Origin: CAYSWV01 sp964434865
GTDB taxonomy: Bacteria > Cyanobacteriota > Cyanobacteriia > Thermostichales > Thermostichaceae
Direction of reading: 5' to 3'
Assembly: GCA_964434865.1 (NCBI GenBank)
Contig: CAYSWV010000002.1
Span: 130,308-194,307, forward strand
Length of the DNA: 64,000 bases
Made by a program: the position numbers and the translations under genes. A model generated the notes under the pieces. It saw only the letters and a program-made list of their open reading frames with translations. It had not been told where the DNA came from and did no database searches. Positions 53,611-61,828 of this stretch are shown piece by piece; the stretch's first letter is position 1, and every line of letters starts with the position of its first letter.

Positions 53611-53653
53611 AAAAGCTTAGTGAATACAACCTAGAACTTAAGGAGCATAGTTA

Positions 53654-54373
53654 ATGAGATCTCTAATTCAACTTCAACAGGTATTCAAAACCTATGGTGC
53701 GGGTGATCTCCAGGTTGAGGCCTTAAAGTCTGTCAATCTGACCATCCATGCAGGAGACTATTGTGCCATTATGGGACCTTCTGGATCGGGAAAATCGACC
53801 ATGATGAATATTATTGGTTGTCTCGATCGCCCAACACAAGGACACTATTGGTTAGATGGGGTCGAGATTGAAAAGTCAAATGCTAAGCAATTAGCTAGCA
53901 TTCGCAATCAAAAAATTGGCTTCATTTTTCAACAGTTTCATTTACTTCCCCAACTCACAGCGCTGGAAAATGTAATTTTGCCCATGATCTATGCTGGGGT
54001 ACCCACTGGTGAGCGAGAGTCTCGTGCAATTAGGGCTCTGCACTGGGTTGGGCTAGCCGCAAAATTAGCCAATCGACCTAATCAACTCTCTGGTGGACAA
54101 CAGCAGCGAGTGGCCATTGCACGGGCGATCGTTAACCAGCCCAAATTACTTCTGGCAGATGAGCCAACGGGTGCCCTCGATTCTCACACCACTAGGGAAG
54201 TCATGGATATCTTCCAGCAACTCAACGATACCGGAATGACGATCGTGATGGTGACTCATGAAGCCGATGTTGCCAGACTAAGCCAGCGAGTCGTGTACTT
54301 CCGTGATGGAGCCATCCTCCACGATTGCCTCTCTCCTGAAAACCTACAGCGGGAAACGGCACTTGTCCTCTAA
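53654..54373 (+). CDS. MacB-type ABC efflux ATPase
   Basis: A 239-aa ATPase of the LolD/MacB class: Walker A GPSGSGKST, Q-loop FIFQQFHLLPQLTALENV, signature LSGGQQQRVAIARA, and Walker B LLLADEPTGALD. It starts 43 nt after the permease gene with an AAGGAG site. It powers the transporter formed with the two previous gene products. Confidence 0.94.
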   Translation: MRSLIQLQQVFKTYGAGDLQVEALKSVNLTIHAGDYCAIMGPSGSGKSTMMNIIGCLDRPTQGHYWLDGVEIEKSNAKQLASIRNQKIGFIFQQFHLLPQLTALENVILPMIYAGVPTGERESRAIRALHWVGLAAKLANRPNQLSGGQQQRVAIARAIVNQPKLLLADEPTGALDSHTTREVMDIFQQLNDTGMTIVMVTHEADVARLSQRVVYFRDGAILHDCLSPENLQRETALVL

Positions 54374-54477
54374 AGACACGGTGGGAACACCTCCCCTGGC
54401 CTTAAGTTAGAGACAGCAATCCTCGATCTGGTTCCTCAGTTTCGTCAGGATAAAGTGGGGATTATGTAAAGCTGGTC

Positions 54478-55806
54478 GTGAAAAACCTGAGAGAATTCTT
54501 TGAGTTAAGAGTCGACGAAATGATACCGAATCCCCCCTCCTCTTATCGGTTATCCCCAGACCACACCGTTGCCCAACCCTTGCGCTTACTGCTGTATGTT
54601 GAATGGATTTTGCTCAGCATGGGGGCGTTGGCCAGTCTTACAGCAACAGTGCTTCAACAGGTCTTTCAGGTGCCTTGGCCAGAACTGATCTTATTTTGTT
54701 TGATTGGAATGAAGGGACTCTATCTACCATTGACACAGCTTCGGGCTAAGATTCTCTACACAGCGATCGATCTCAGCCTCTTCAGTATTTTAGTGGTGCG
54801 TTGCCTTCATAATCCACTGATGATGCGGATAGTGCCACTTCTGGGACTAGTGATCATGATCCGAAGCTGCCAAATTTTTCAAACTCAAGGGCGATTAGGT
54901 GTAGCAGCCTTTGTCTTTAGTCTGCACATCTTTGCCTCCCTGACATTGGGGCAAACCGGTATTAATCAAAATCTGTTAACCCAGCTTGGATCGACACCTG
55001 AATCCTGGCAGATGAATGTGTTTCAAACTAATGTCATTATTCTCTTTGCTCTGGGGTTACTCTTTGTCTTTTTATTAGTAGATGCCTTACTAAGTATTCA
55101 CAACAATCAACAGAAGCTGGCGATCGCCCATGCTCAGTTGCAACACTATGCGCTTCAAGTTGAAGGTCAAGCAGCATTACAAGAACGGAATCGCATTGCC
55201 CGTGAGATCCATGACTCGCTCGGCCATGCCTTGACTGCTCAAACGATCTTGCTGGAAAATGCCCTTTTATTTTGGGCCCAAGATACTGAACAGGCAAAAT
55301 CTTATCTCCTTAAAGCTAGAGATTCCTCCTATCAGGCCCTTAAAGATGTTTCACGAGCTGTAGCGGCTCTACGCGACTCCCCTCAACTTGATCAATCTCT
55401 GCAGGCGGCAATTACCGAATTGGTTCATCAAGTCTGTCAAGCTACCCTAATGACGCATGTGTGTGAGATCACGATCACCACGCCACTGTCCCATGAGATC
55501 AGCTTGGCCGCTTACCGAATTGTGCAAGAAGCACTCACTAATGCGGTGAAACATAGTCAAGCTACTCAGCTATCTGTGCAACTGTCCACACCGCTATCCG
55601 CCAAACCGCAGCACCTCTATGTGCAAGTGCTGGACAATGGTAAAGGGTTTGACCCTAGCAAAAACACAACAGGATTTGGCTTACGAGGAATGAAAGAACG
55701 AGCCATTGCCCTGGGTGGATCCTTTCAAATCTGGAGTTCGCCAGGAGCTGGCTGTCGCATTACGGTGACTTTGCCCCTATCCAAACCGCTAGGGTATTCT
55801 GCTTAG
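54478..55806 (+). CDS. NarL-type sensor histidine kinase
   Basis: A 442-aa kinase with six hydrophobic segments (about residues 35-200), then a HisKA_3 dimerisation domain with the phosphorylated histidine in RNRIAREIHDSLGHALTAQT and an HATPase domain (YRIVQEALTNAVKHSQA; LDNGKGFDP; GFGLRGMKERA). The sensor region is purely transmembrane with short loops, which fits sensing in or at the membrane. GTG at 54478 is the chosen start; an in-frame ATG at 54517 is an alternative. It is followed 37 nt later by its response regulator. HIP1 octamer GCGATCGC occurs inside it at 55120-55127. Confidence 0.9.
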   Translation: MKNLREFFELRVDEMIPNPPSSYRLSPDHTVAQPLRLLLYVEWILLSMGALASLTATVLQQVFQVPWPELILFCLIGMKGLYLPLTQLRAKILYTAIDLSLFSILVVRCLHNPLMMRIVPLLGLVIMIRSCQIFQTQGRLGVAAFVFSLHIFASLTLGQTGINQNLLTQLGSTPESWQMNVFQTNVIILFALGLLFVFLLVDALLSIHNNQQKLAIAHAQLQHYALQVEGQAALQERNRIAREIHDSLGHALTAQTILLENALLFWAQDTEQAKSYLLKARDSSYQALKDVSRAVAALRDSPQLDQSLQAAITELVHQVCQATLMTHVCEITITTPLSHEISLAAYRIVQEALTNAVKHSQATQLSVQLSTPLSAKPQHLYVQVLDNGKGFDPSKNTTGFGLRGMKERAIALGGSFQIWSSPGAGCRITVTLPLSKPLGYSA

Positions 55807-55843
55807 CCATTGATTGATCGAGACATCTAGGGAGACCCCTGCT

Positions 55844-56512
55844 ATGATTCGCGTTTTACTAGTGGATGATCAAACCATTATTCGCCAAGGCTTAGCCAAT
55901 CTACTGGCCAGTCAACCTGATTTGCAAGTGGTTGGTGATGCTGCCAATGGTCAGCAAGCTATTGATCAAGTTCAGACCCTCTATGGTACCCCCAATCAAC
56001 CCGATGTGATTTTGATGGATGTACGGATGCCTGAAGTGGATGGGGTGGCTGCCACCCAACACATCTGTGCTAGCCATCCAGAGATACAAATATTAGTCCT
56101 AACCACCTTTGATGATACTGACTATGTCCAACAAGCCATGCGTTGGGGGGCCAAAGGCTATCTGCTCAAGCAAACCCCTATTCAAGAGTTAATGATTGCC
56201 ATTCGAGCCGTCTATCAAGGCTATACCCACATGGGACCGGGTCTCTTTGAAAAAACATTAGGATCAGCTCAAATGCCTCCCGTTGCCTCTGTACTCCCCC
56301 CAAACTTGCGATCGCTGTCTCCACGTGAACAAGAGGTGCTCCAATTGATCATTGCAGGACTCAATAACCGCGAAATCGGAGAAGCACTGTTTATCTCTGA
56401 ACGGACTGTTCGAAACCATATCACTAGTATTTTGAGCCAACTACAATTACGAGATCGGACTCAAGCAGCTTTGTATGCCATTCAATTTTGGCCTCAGAGT
56501 ATTCCTAGATGA
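55844..56512 (+). CDS. NarL/LuxR-type response regulator
   Basis: A 222-aa regulator: receiver domain (VLLVDDQTIIRQGLANLL, phosphoacceptor in VILMDVRMPEVDG, LVLTTF) and C-terminal LuxR helix-turn-helix (LSPREQEVLQLIIAGLNNREIGE). ATG 55844 is preceded by AGGGAG; an earlier TTG at 55814 is less likely. It is paired with the kinase just upstream and probably controls the MacAB-like genes, which lie directly upstream in the same direction. A HIP1 octamer sits at 56308-56315. Confidence 0.93.
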   Translation: MIRVLLVDDQTIIRQGLANLLASQPDLQVVGDAANGQQAIDQVQTLYGTPNQPDVILMDVRMPEVDGVAATQHICASHPEIQILVLTTFDDTDYVQQAMRWGAKGYLLKQTPIQELMIAIRAVYQGYTHMGPGLFEKTLGSAQMPPVASVLPPNLRSLSPREQEVLQLIIAGLNNREIGEALFISERTVRNHITSILSQLQLRDRTQAALYAIQFWPQSIPR

Positions 56513-56607
56513 GCTCATTCCCAACAAGTAGGAGTAAGTCAATCTGCCCTAAGAGTACAATGAGCACAGTGAATACAATATAATCATGCTTTTACTCCCA
56601 CAAGTTT

Positions 56608-57363
56608 ATGACTTCTGATCTAGTCCCCGATCACAGCCCTCGAGAATTGCTCTATGAGGGTAAAGCTAAACGGATCTATCGGACGTCTGATCCTCACGTT
56701 TTATTATGTGACTATAAAGATGATGCCACTGCTTTTAATGCTCAAAAAAAGGGGACGATTGAGCTCAAAGGAGAAGTGAACTGCACAGTAGCTTCGCATA
56801 TATTTAGACATTTGCAAGATCAGGGCATTCCGACGCATTTTATCGATCAGTCTAGCCCCAGACAAATGTTAGTCAAAGCTGTTCAAATTATATTGATTGA
56901 AGTCGTGGTTCGTAATCGAGCTGCCGGAAGCTTGTGTAAGCGGCTAGGCCTAGAAAAAGGTCGTCTGATTCATCCGCCCTTGGTGGAATTCTTCTACAAA
57001 AACGATGCTCTAGGTGACCCTTTAATTACAACTGATCATATCCAGTTACTGCAATTGGCTCTCCCGAATCAAGTTGAACATCTGCGATCGATGGCGTTAT
57101 TAATTAATCAATACTTGATCAGCTTTTATCGAGAGTGCCAGCTTGAATTGGTTGACTTCAAATTAGAATTTGGTATTGATCAGGATGGGACAATCGTATT
57201 AGCCGATGAGATCAGCCCCGACACCTGTCGACTGTGGGATGTATCTGGGATAACACCACGAGTGCTGGATAAAGATTTATTTAGATTTGATCTAGGCGAT
57301 CCAGCTGCTGGCTACCAAGAAGTCTTACAGCGGGTCTTAAGTCGAGTCACCCTATCGAGTTGA
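56608..57363 (+). CDS. purC: PurC, SAICAR synthase
   Basis: Purine biosynthesis enzyme that joins CAIR and aspartate, 251 aa. The family motifs are visible: ELLYEGKAKRIYRT, VCD-type DYKDDATAFN, VRNRAAGSLCKR, and DFKLEFG with ADEISPDTCRLWD. The last codons (TCGAGTTGA) form the first copy of a 12-bp tandem repeat (57356-57391). It has no obvious operon partner. Confidence 0.96.
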   Translation: MTSDLVPDHSPRELLYEGKAKRIYRTSDPHVLLCDYKDDATAFNAQKKGTIELKGEVNCTVASHIFRHLQDQGIPTHFIDQSSPRQMLVKAVQIILIEVVVRNRAAGSLCKRLGLEKGRLIHPPLVEFFYKNDALGDPLITTDHIQLLQLALPNQVEHLRSMALLINQYLISFYRECQLELVDFKLEFGIDQDGTIVLADEISPDTCRLWDVSGITPRVLDKDLFRFDLGDPAAGYQEVLQRVLSRVTLSS

Positions 57364-57391
57364 TAGGCGAGTTGATAGGCGAGTTGATGGG
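57356..57391. repeat. 12-bp tandem repeat spanning the purC stop codon
   Basis: CGAGTTGATAGG occurs at 57356 and 57368, with a third copy CGAGTTGATGGG at 57380. The first copy contains the purC TGA; because the unit is 12 bp, the later copies place further in-frame TGA codons downstream. Confidence 0.93.
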
Positions 57392-57469
57392 ATCTGTTGT
57401 TAGGAACCCCCTTCAAGATCACGAAGAAACCTCAAACCCATGAACTGGATCACTTAAAGTCTGCACAGA

Positions 57470-57513
57470 CTCATCTAGGTCTAAGTTAGCTCTCATCTAG
57501 GTCTAAGTCAGTA
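57470..57513. repeat. 22-bp imperfect tandem duplication
   Basis: CTCATCTAGGTCTAAGT is repeated with a period of 22 bp (57470 and 57492), just upstream of the first AIM24 gene, in the 209-bp gap after purC. Confidence 0.9.
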
Positions 57514-57572
57514 TGTACGGCGATAGCGGTAAGCGGTAAGATGGGCATGTCCTATTGAGCTGAGACCCGACC

Positions 57573-58232
57573 GTGCAGTACGACATTCGTTACCAACCTG
57601 CCTTCTCAACTCTGTTTGTCACCTTAAATCCAGGTGAACAGATCACGGCCGAAGCTGGGGCCATGGCTAGTATGGATAACCAGCTCACGATGAAGACTGA
57701 ATTTAATGGTGGTTTTTTTCAAGCCTTGTTAAAGGCATTTTTAGGGGGAGAGTCCCTATTTGTGAATCACTTTCGCAACGACTCTGGTAGACCCCTGGGA
57801 GTTGTCTTTACTCAGGCTATTGTGGGGGATATGGCCTGTGAAGAGCTAAAAAATCAAGAACTATGCTTTCAACCAGGTGCTTATATTGCCCACACGGGTC
57901 AATTGAAATTAGGGGTCCAATGGGCTGGTTTTTCTAGCTTTTTCGCAGGAGAAGGCCTATTTCGACTCAAAATTGCAGGGACGGGGTTGGTGTTCTTTGG
58001 GGCTTATGGTGGGATCACCTCCAAAATGGTTGATGGCGAGTTTATTGTCGATTCAGACCATCTGGTGGCCTATGAGCCGCAGTTACAACTTAAAATTGGC
58101 TTAGCGGGTGGTTTAGTGGGATCAGTAACCTCAGGTGAGGGGTTGGTGAGTCGGATGCAAGGTCGAGGCAAAATTTATATGCAGTCTCGTAGTGTAAGTG
58201 GCTTAGTTCGATTTATACGACCTAAATTATAA
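57573..58232 (+). CDS. AIM24-family protein 1
   Basis: A 219-aa protein of the AIM24 (TIGR00266) family, all-beta, first of three tandem paralogues. Shared family segments are PGEQITAEAGAMASMD, LGGESLFVNHF, GAYIAHTGQ, and AYGGITSKMVDGEFIVDSDHLVAY. The start is GTG. Bacterial AIM24 proteins have no established biochemical role; the mitochondrial relative affects inner-membrane architecture. Its neighbours on the same strand are two more paralogues and an M48 protease. Confidence 0.9.
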   Translation: MQYDIRYQPAFSTLFVTLNPGEQITAEAGAMASMDNQLTMKTEFNGGFFQALLKAFLGGESLFVNHFRNDSGRPLGVVFTQAIVGDMACEELKNQELCFQPGAYIAHTGQLKLGVQWAGFSSFFAGEGLFRLKIAGTGLVFFGAYGGITSKMVDGEFIVDSDHLVAYEPQLQLKIGLAGGLVGSVTSGEGLVSRMQGRGKIYMQSRSVSGLVRFIRPKL

Positions 58233-58253
58233 TTCCAGTCGCGTGAGGACAGC

Positions 58254-58937
58254 ATGAAACTTGATATTCTCCATCAACCGGATTCATCGGTAGCCTATAT
58301 CCAGATGGATCCCCGTGAAGAACTCATTACTGAAGCCGGGGCTATGGTAGCCATGAGTGGCTCAATGGAAGTCAATACGACATTAAAAAAAGGTAAAGGG
58401 GGGGGTATTTTAGGTGGGATCAAACGAGCTCTGGCGGGTGAATCCCTCTTTCTATCAACATTTCGCTCAGGGGATCAACCTGCTGAAATTTATGTTGCTC
58501 CCAAGTTAACCGGTGATATCTTACCTTACGAGCTAGGGACCACTGGATTAGTGGTTCAATCTACAGGGTATATGGCCAGCACGCCCCGCGTTGAAATAGA
58601 TCTGGGCGTTCAGGGCTTTAAGAAAACCCTTTTCTCTGGAGAAGCTATCTTTTGGCTGAATATTTCTGGATCGGGCCTAGTGCTGTTGAGCGCTTTTGGG
58701 GCAATCTACGAAATTGATGTTGAGGATGAGTATATCGTTGATACTAGCCATATTGTTGCTTTTGAAAAAACCTTAAACTTTGATATCACTAAACCGCCCG
58801 GTAGTAGCTGGTTGTCTGCTTTTATGGGGGGGGAAGGTTTTGTCTGCCAGTTTAAAGGACGCGGTAAAGTCTATTGCCAAACTCATAATCCCAGAGCCTT
58901 TGGTGTGGCTGTTGGTAGTAAGTTGCCCCCTCGCTAG
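58254..58937 (+). CDS. AIM24-family protein 2
   Basis: A 227-aa paralogue starting 21 nt after the first. It shows DPREELITEAGAMVAMSG, LAGESLFLSTF, STGYMASTPRVEID, FSGEAIFWLNISGSG, and IYEIDVEDEYIVDTSHIVAFE. A glycine/lysine-rich turn (KKGKGGGILGGIKR) between strands is longer than in paralogue 1. A GAGGACAGC site precedes the ATG. Confidence 0.9.
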   Translation: MKLDILHQPDSSVAYIQMDPREELITEAGAMVAMSGSMEVNTTLKKGKGGGILGGIKRALAGESLFLSTFRSGDQPAEIYVAPKLTGDILPYELGTTGLVVQSTGYMASTPRVEIDLGVQGFKKTLFSGEAIFWLNISGSGLVLLSAFGAIYEIDVEDEYIVDTSHIVAFEKTLNFDITKPPGSSWLSAFMGGEGFVCQFKGRGKVYCQTHNPRAFGVAVGSKLPPR

Positions 58938-59003
58938 CTATCTACAAAACTGGATACTTTACAACATCTTTGCATTTTACAAAACCATGACAAGGAGCCC
59001 CTA

Positions 59004-59705
59004 ATGACTCTCGCTAAAAATGCCTTTGAAATTGAGCATAGACCTTCTTATGCGTCTATGAAGATCCAGCTGCAAGCCGGACAAACCTTAATTGTTGAAG
59101 CCGGGGCGATGGCTGCCATGGATCCCTGGATTAAGATGAAGTCTAAGGTCAAGGGTGGACTCATGAAGGGTCTAACTCGTATGCTGTCCGGTGAGTCCTT
59201 ATTCTTGAGTGAATTTACGGCTGAAGGTCGTCCAGGAGAACTCTATATCTCACCGGGCGTCCCTGGGGATCTACAGCACTACTATTTGGATGGTAGCAAG
59301 GGCTTGATGATTCAATCCTCGGGATTCGTGGCCTCTGATCCAACTGTGGAGATCGATACCAAGTTTCAAGGCTTCAAAGGGTTCTTTAGTGGTGAGTCGA
59401 TCTTTTTGATCCGAGCGATAGGGCAGGGGAATATCTGGTTTTCGTCTTATGGAGGCATTCTTGAGATCCCTGTGGATGGTGACTATGTGGTGGATACAGG
59501 GTATATTGTGGCTTTTGAAGAGACCTTACAGTACAAAGTCCAGCCCATTAGTGGCTTATCCATGAGAGGACTGGGGACGGCTATTTTTGGAGGGGAAGGA
59601 TTAGTCTGCCGGTTTAGTGGTCAGGGTCGGCTCTGGATCCAGACTCGGGAACTGTTTAAGCTGATCAATTTTCTGCATCCCTTTCGACCGGTTAAAAATA
59701 ACTAG
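59004..59705 (+). CDS. AIM24-family protein 3
   Basis: A 233-aa paralogue 66 nt after the second, preceded by an AAGGAG site. It carries LQAGQTLIVEAGAMAAMD, LSGESLFLSEF, QSSGFVASDPTVEID, FSGESIFLIRAIGQG, and VDGDYVVDTGYIVAFEE. It is closer to paralogue 2 than to paralogue 1 in these segments. The three probably arose by tandem duplication and may form a hetero-oligomer; that is inference. Confidence 0.9.
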   Translation: MTLAKNAFEIEHRPSYASMKIQLQAGQTLIVEAGAMAAMDPWIKMKSKVKGGLMKGLTRMLSGESLFLSEFTAEGRPGELYISPGVPGDLQHYYLDGSKGLMIQSSGFVASDPTVEIDTKFQGFKGFFSGESIFLIRAIGQGNIWFSSYGGILEIPVDGDYVVDTGYIVAFEETLQYKVQPISGLSMRGLGTAIFGGEGLVCRFSGQGRLWIQTRELFKLINFLHPFRPVKNN

Positions 59706-59757
59706 GCTGGAGGATGATGGGTTAGCGTAATGGAAGTCATATTAGGTGGAGGTAGCC

Positions 59758-60591
59758 ATGCCCCTTGAGTTGCCTGCTGGAACTGCTAGCTACTACGAAG
59801 ACGAGAATCCACCTCCGTCCGGGGGACAGCTATTACGATTTCTGCTGCTAGTAGGGGGTGGGATCCTCTTGATAATTATTGGGGTGATTTGGTTTGTTGA
59901 AAATTTAGTGTGGTGGATCCCGCCTGGAGTTGAAGCCCAGCTTGGGACCTTAATGCAAGCTCAATTTGAATTTGCTGCTGAGTCATCCCCCACTTCGGTC
60001 ACACTGAATCAACTCCTCAATCAGTTAGAGGAGTATTTACCTGATAGGGAAGAACGCAATTTTAGAGTTTTATATGTACCTGAAAGCGACGTCAATGCTT
60101 TGGCTTTACCAGGGAGCCAGATTGTTGTGTTTCGGGGCTTACTGGAAGAAGTAACCTCTGAAAATGAGCTAGCTATGGTTTTAGGACATGAATTGGGGCA
60201 TTTTGCTAATCGAGATCATCTCCGTGGTCTAGTTCGTAATTTAACAGTTCAGGTTATGTTAGCCACCTTTTTAGGTGATGGGAGTGCCATTCAATCTCTG
60301 GCTGCTTCTGGTGTTAGTGTGATCTCACAATCCCAATTTTCCCAACAACAAGAACGGCAAGCCGATGAATTTGGTCTTCACTTATTAAATCAACTCTACG
60401 GGCATGTTTCTGGAGCTACTGACTTTTTTGAACGATTGGCTGAGAAACAAGGTGCGGTCGGCCAGATTGACTTACTTTTGTCTCACCCCGCCCCTGCTAA
60501 ACGAGTCAGGCACATGCAAAGGCTGATCCAAGATGAGGGCTATATCATTGGAGAGCGTACCCCTCTACCTGATTCACTAGAGTTGGAATAG
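59758..60591 (+). CDS. M48-family metalloprotease
   Basis: A 277-aa membrane-anchored zinc protease. One membrane segment (about residues 26-47) follows a short tail. The zinc site is HELGH (144-148), with third ligand E204 in ERQADEFGLHLL, and the SHPAPAKRVRHM end is typical of M48 proteases such as Oma1/BepA-like enzymes. ATG 59758 is chosen since GGTGGAGG lies 6 nt upstream. It is 52 nt after the third AIM24 gene and probably in the same transcript. A link with membrane quality control is plausible. Confidence 0.9.
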   Translation: MPLELPAGTASYYEDENPPPSGGQLLRFLLLVGGGILLIIIGVIWFVENLVWWIPPGVEAQLGTLMQAQFEFAAESSPTSVTLNQLLNQLEEYLPDREERNFRVLYVPESDVNALALPGSQIVVFRGLLEEVTSENELAMVLGHELGHFANRDHLRGLVRNLTVQVMLATFLGDGSAIQSLAASGVSVISQSQFSQQQERQADEFGLHLLNQLYGHVSGATDFFERLAEKQGAVGQIDLLLSHPAPAKRVRHMQRLIQDEGYIIGERTPLPDSLELE

Positions 60592-60696
60592 AGGACACCT
60601 AACGTTAAGAAGGCATTAAGTTCCCCAAAGCTTAATCCTCAGCCTAGGACTCTATGATCCAAAATACTGAGGACATTGGAAAGCGACAAATCCCAA

Positions 60697-61818
60697 CTAA
60701 ACCGTAACAGGTGCATCTACATAAACGGTTGGATCTTGAATTCTAAACTTGATGCCATATTCAGCCAGTTGCTTGGAAATATTATTGTTAGCCAACTCGA
60801 GTAATTGCTTTCTCAATTCCACTGAACTATCCCGAGATCCTAGAATAAAGAAGCTAACCCGTGCTCTAGATGCGTAGTGGCCATTATTAGACTCAACAAA
60901 GTTGATGCTGGTGCTACCTGAATCAATACCAAAGATAGAGTCAGTACCCTCTGTAATAACCTGTTGAACTAATGCTTCATCTTGTTCAGCTAATGGCTTT
61001 TCAAAATCAAAGTATACCATCACCATCACTTTCTTCGCCATGGATAGGTTCTCAATTTCAGAACTCACTAAGTTAGAGTTGGGGACAACCAAGACCGTAC
61101 TCTTTGCAGCCGTCCGTATTTTGGTCGAGCGAATTCCAATGGACTCGATCCGCCCCAGTTCCCCGTTAGAAAGTCGAATGTAGTCTCCTTGACCAAAGGG
61201 ACGATCTAGGTAAATCACGATCGTACTTAGTAATTGCTCTAAAATCTTTTGAGCGGCAAAGGCAATAGCAAGACCCCCAATACCAAAGCTAGCTAACAAT
61301 CCCACCAGATTGAAGTCTTGACTTTGAGCAAAAGCTAACAATGCAATAAAAATGATGATGATATTAGCTGCCGCTTCAAAGACTAAGAGGAGATCATCAA
61401 CCTCCAATCCCATCCGCCGTAAAAAACTAATGCCATACTCATGCACAACCTGCTTAGAGACCCGAGATGCCAGCCAAGCTAAGCTAAGAATCACAGCCAA
61501 ATCAAGCAACGGACGACTAAAGGAGTAGACTGCTTCGTAGGGCTTCAACCATGTGAGGGTAAAAGACAAGAGCAGCAACGTACCCGCTAATCTAAACAGA
61601 TGCTCTATAGGATTAATCACATTTTGGTAGATTTCTGTCACAGATTCAGGAAAGAATCGGGTCACCAATGCGTTAACAAGCTTAGGGGTTAGTCGTCCTA
61701 TTAGCAAAGAAAGAAAAACAAAGAAAGCGAAAGTGGCAATTCGTGGCCCTTCAGATTGAACTGCATTGATCTGAAAGAAGCTCTCCAAGTAAGTCTGCAA
61801 GTTTTCAATAATACCCAT
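60697..61818 (-). CDS. MscS-family mechanosensitive channel 2
   Basis: A 373-aa channel with three to four membrane segments followed by the MscS core: TM3 pore helix ASFGIGGLAIAFAAQKILEQ, beta domain PFGQGDYIRLSNGELGRIESIG, and LVVPNSNL. It opens under membrane tension to release solutes during osmotic downshock. ATG 61818 is chosen, with GAGG 8 nt upstream; earlier in-frame ATGs lie inside or beyond the previous gene. It follows its paralogue by 10 nt, so the two are cotranscribed. Confidence 0.9.
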   Translation of the reverse strand: MGIIENLQTYLESFFQINAVQSEGPRIATFAFFVFLSLLIGRLTPKLVNALVTRFFPESVTEIYQNVINPIEHLFRLAGTLLLLSFTLTWLKPYEAVYSFSRPLLDLAVILSLAWLASRVSKQVVHEYGISFLRRMGLEVDDLLLVFEAAANIIIIFIALLAFAQSQDFNLVGLLASFGIGGLAIAFAAQKILEQLLSTIVIYLDRPFGQGDYIRLSNGELGRIESIGIRSTKIRTAAKSTVLVVPNSNLVSSEIENLSMAKKVMVMVYFDFEKPLAEQDEALVQQVITEGTDSIFGIDSGSTSINFVESNNGHYASRARVSFFILGSRDSSVELRKQLLELANNNISKQLAEYGIKFRIQDPTVYVDAPVTV

Positions 61819-61828
61819 GAACATTACC

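Noticed and set aside
55037..55297. 86-residue minus-strand ORF inside the sensor kinase
   Set aside because: It is antisense to the well-supported HisKA_3 region and has no recognisable features.
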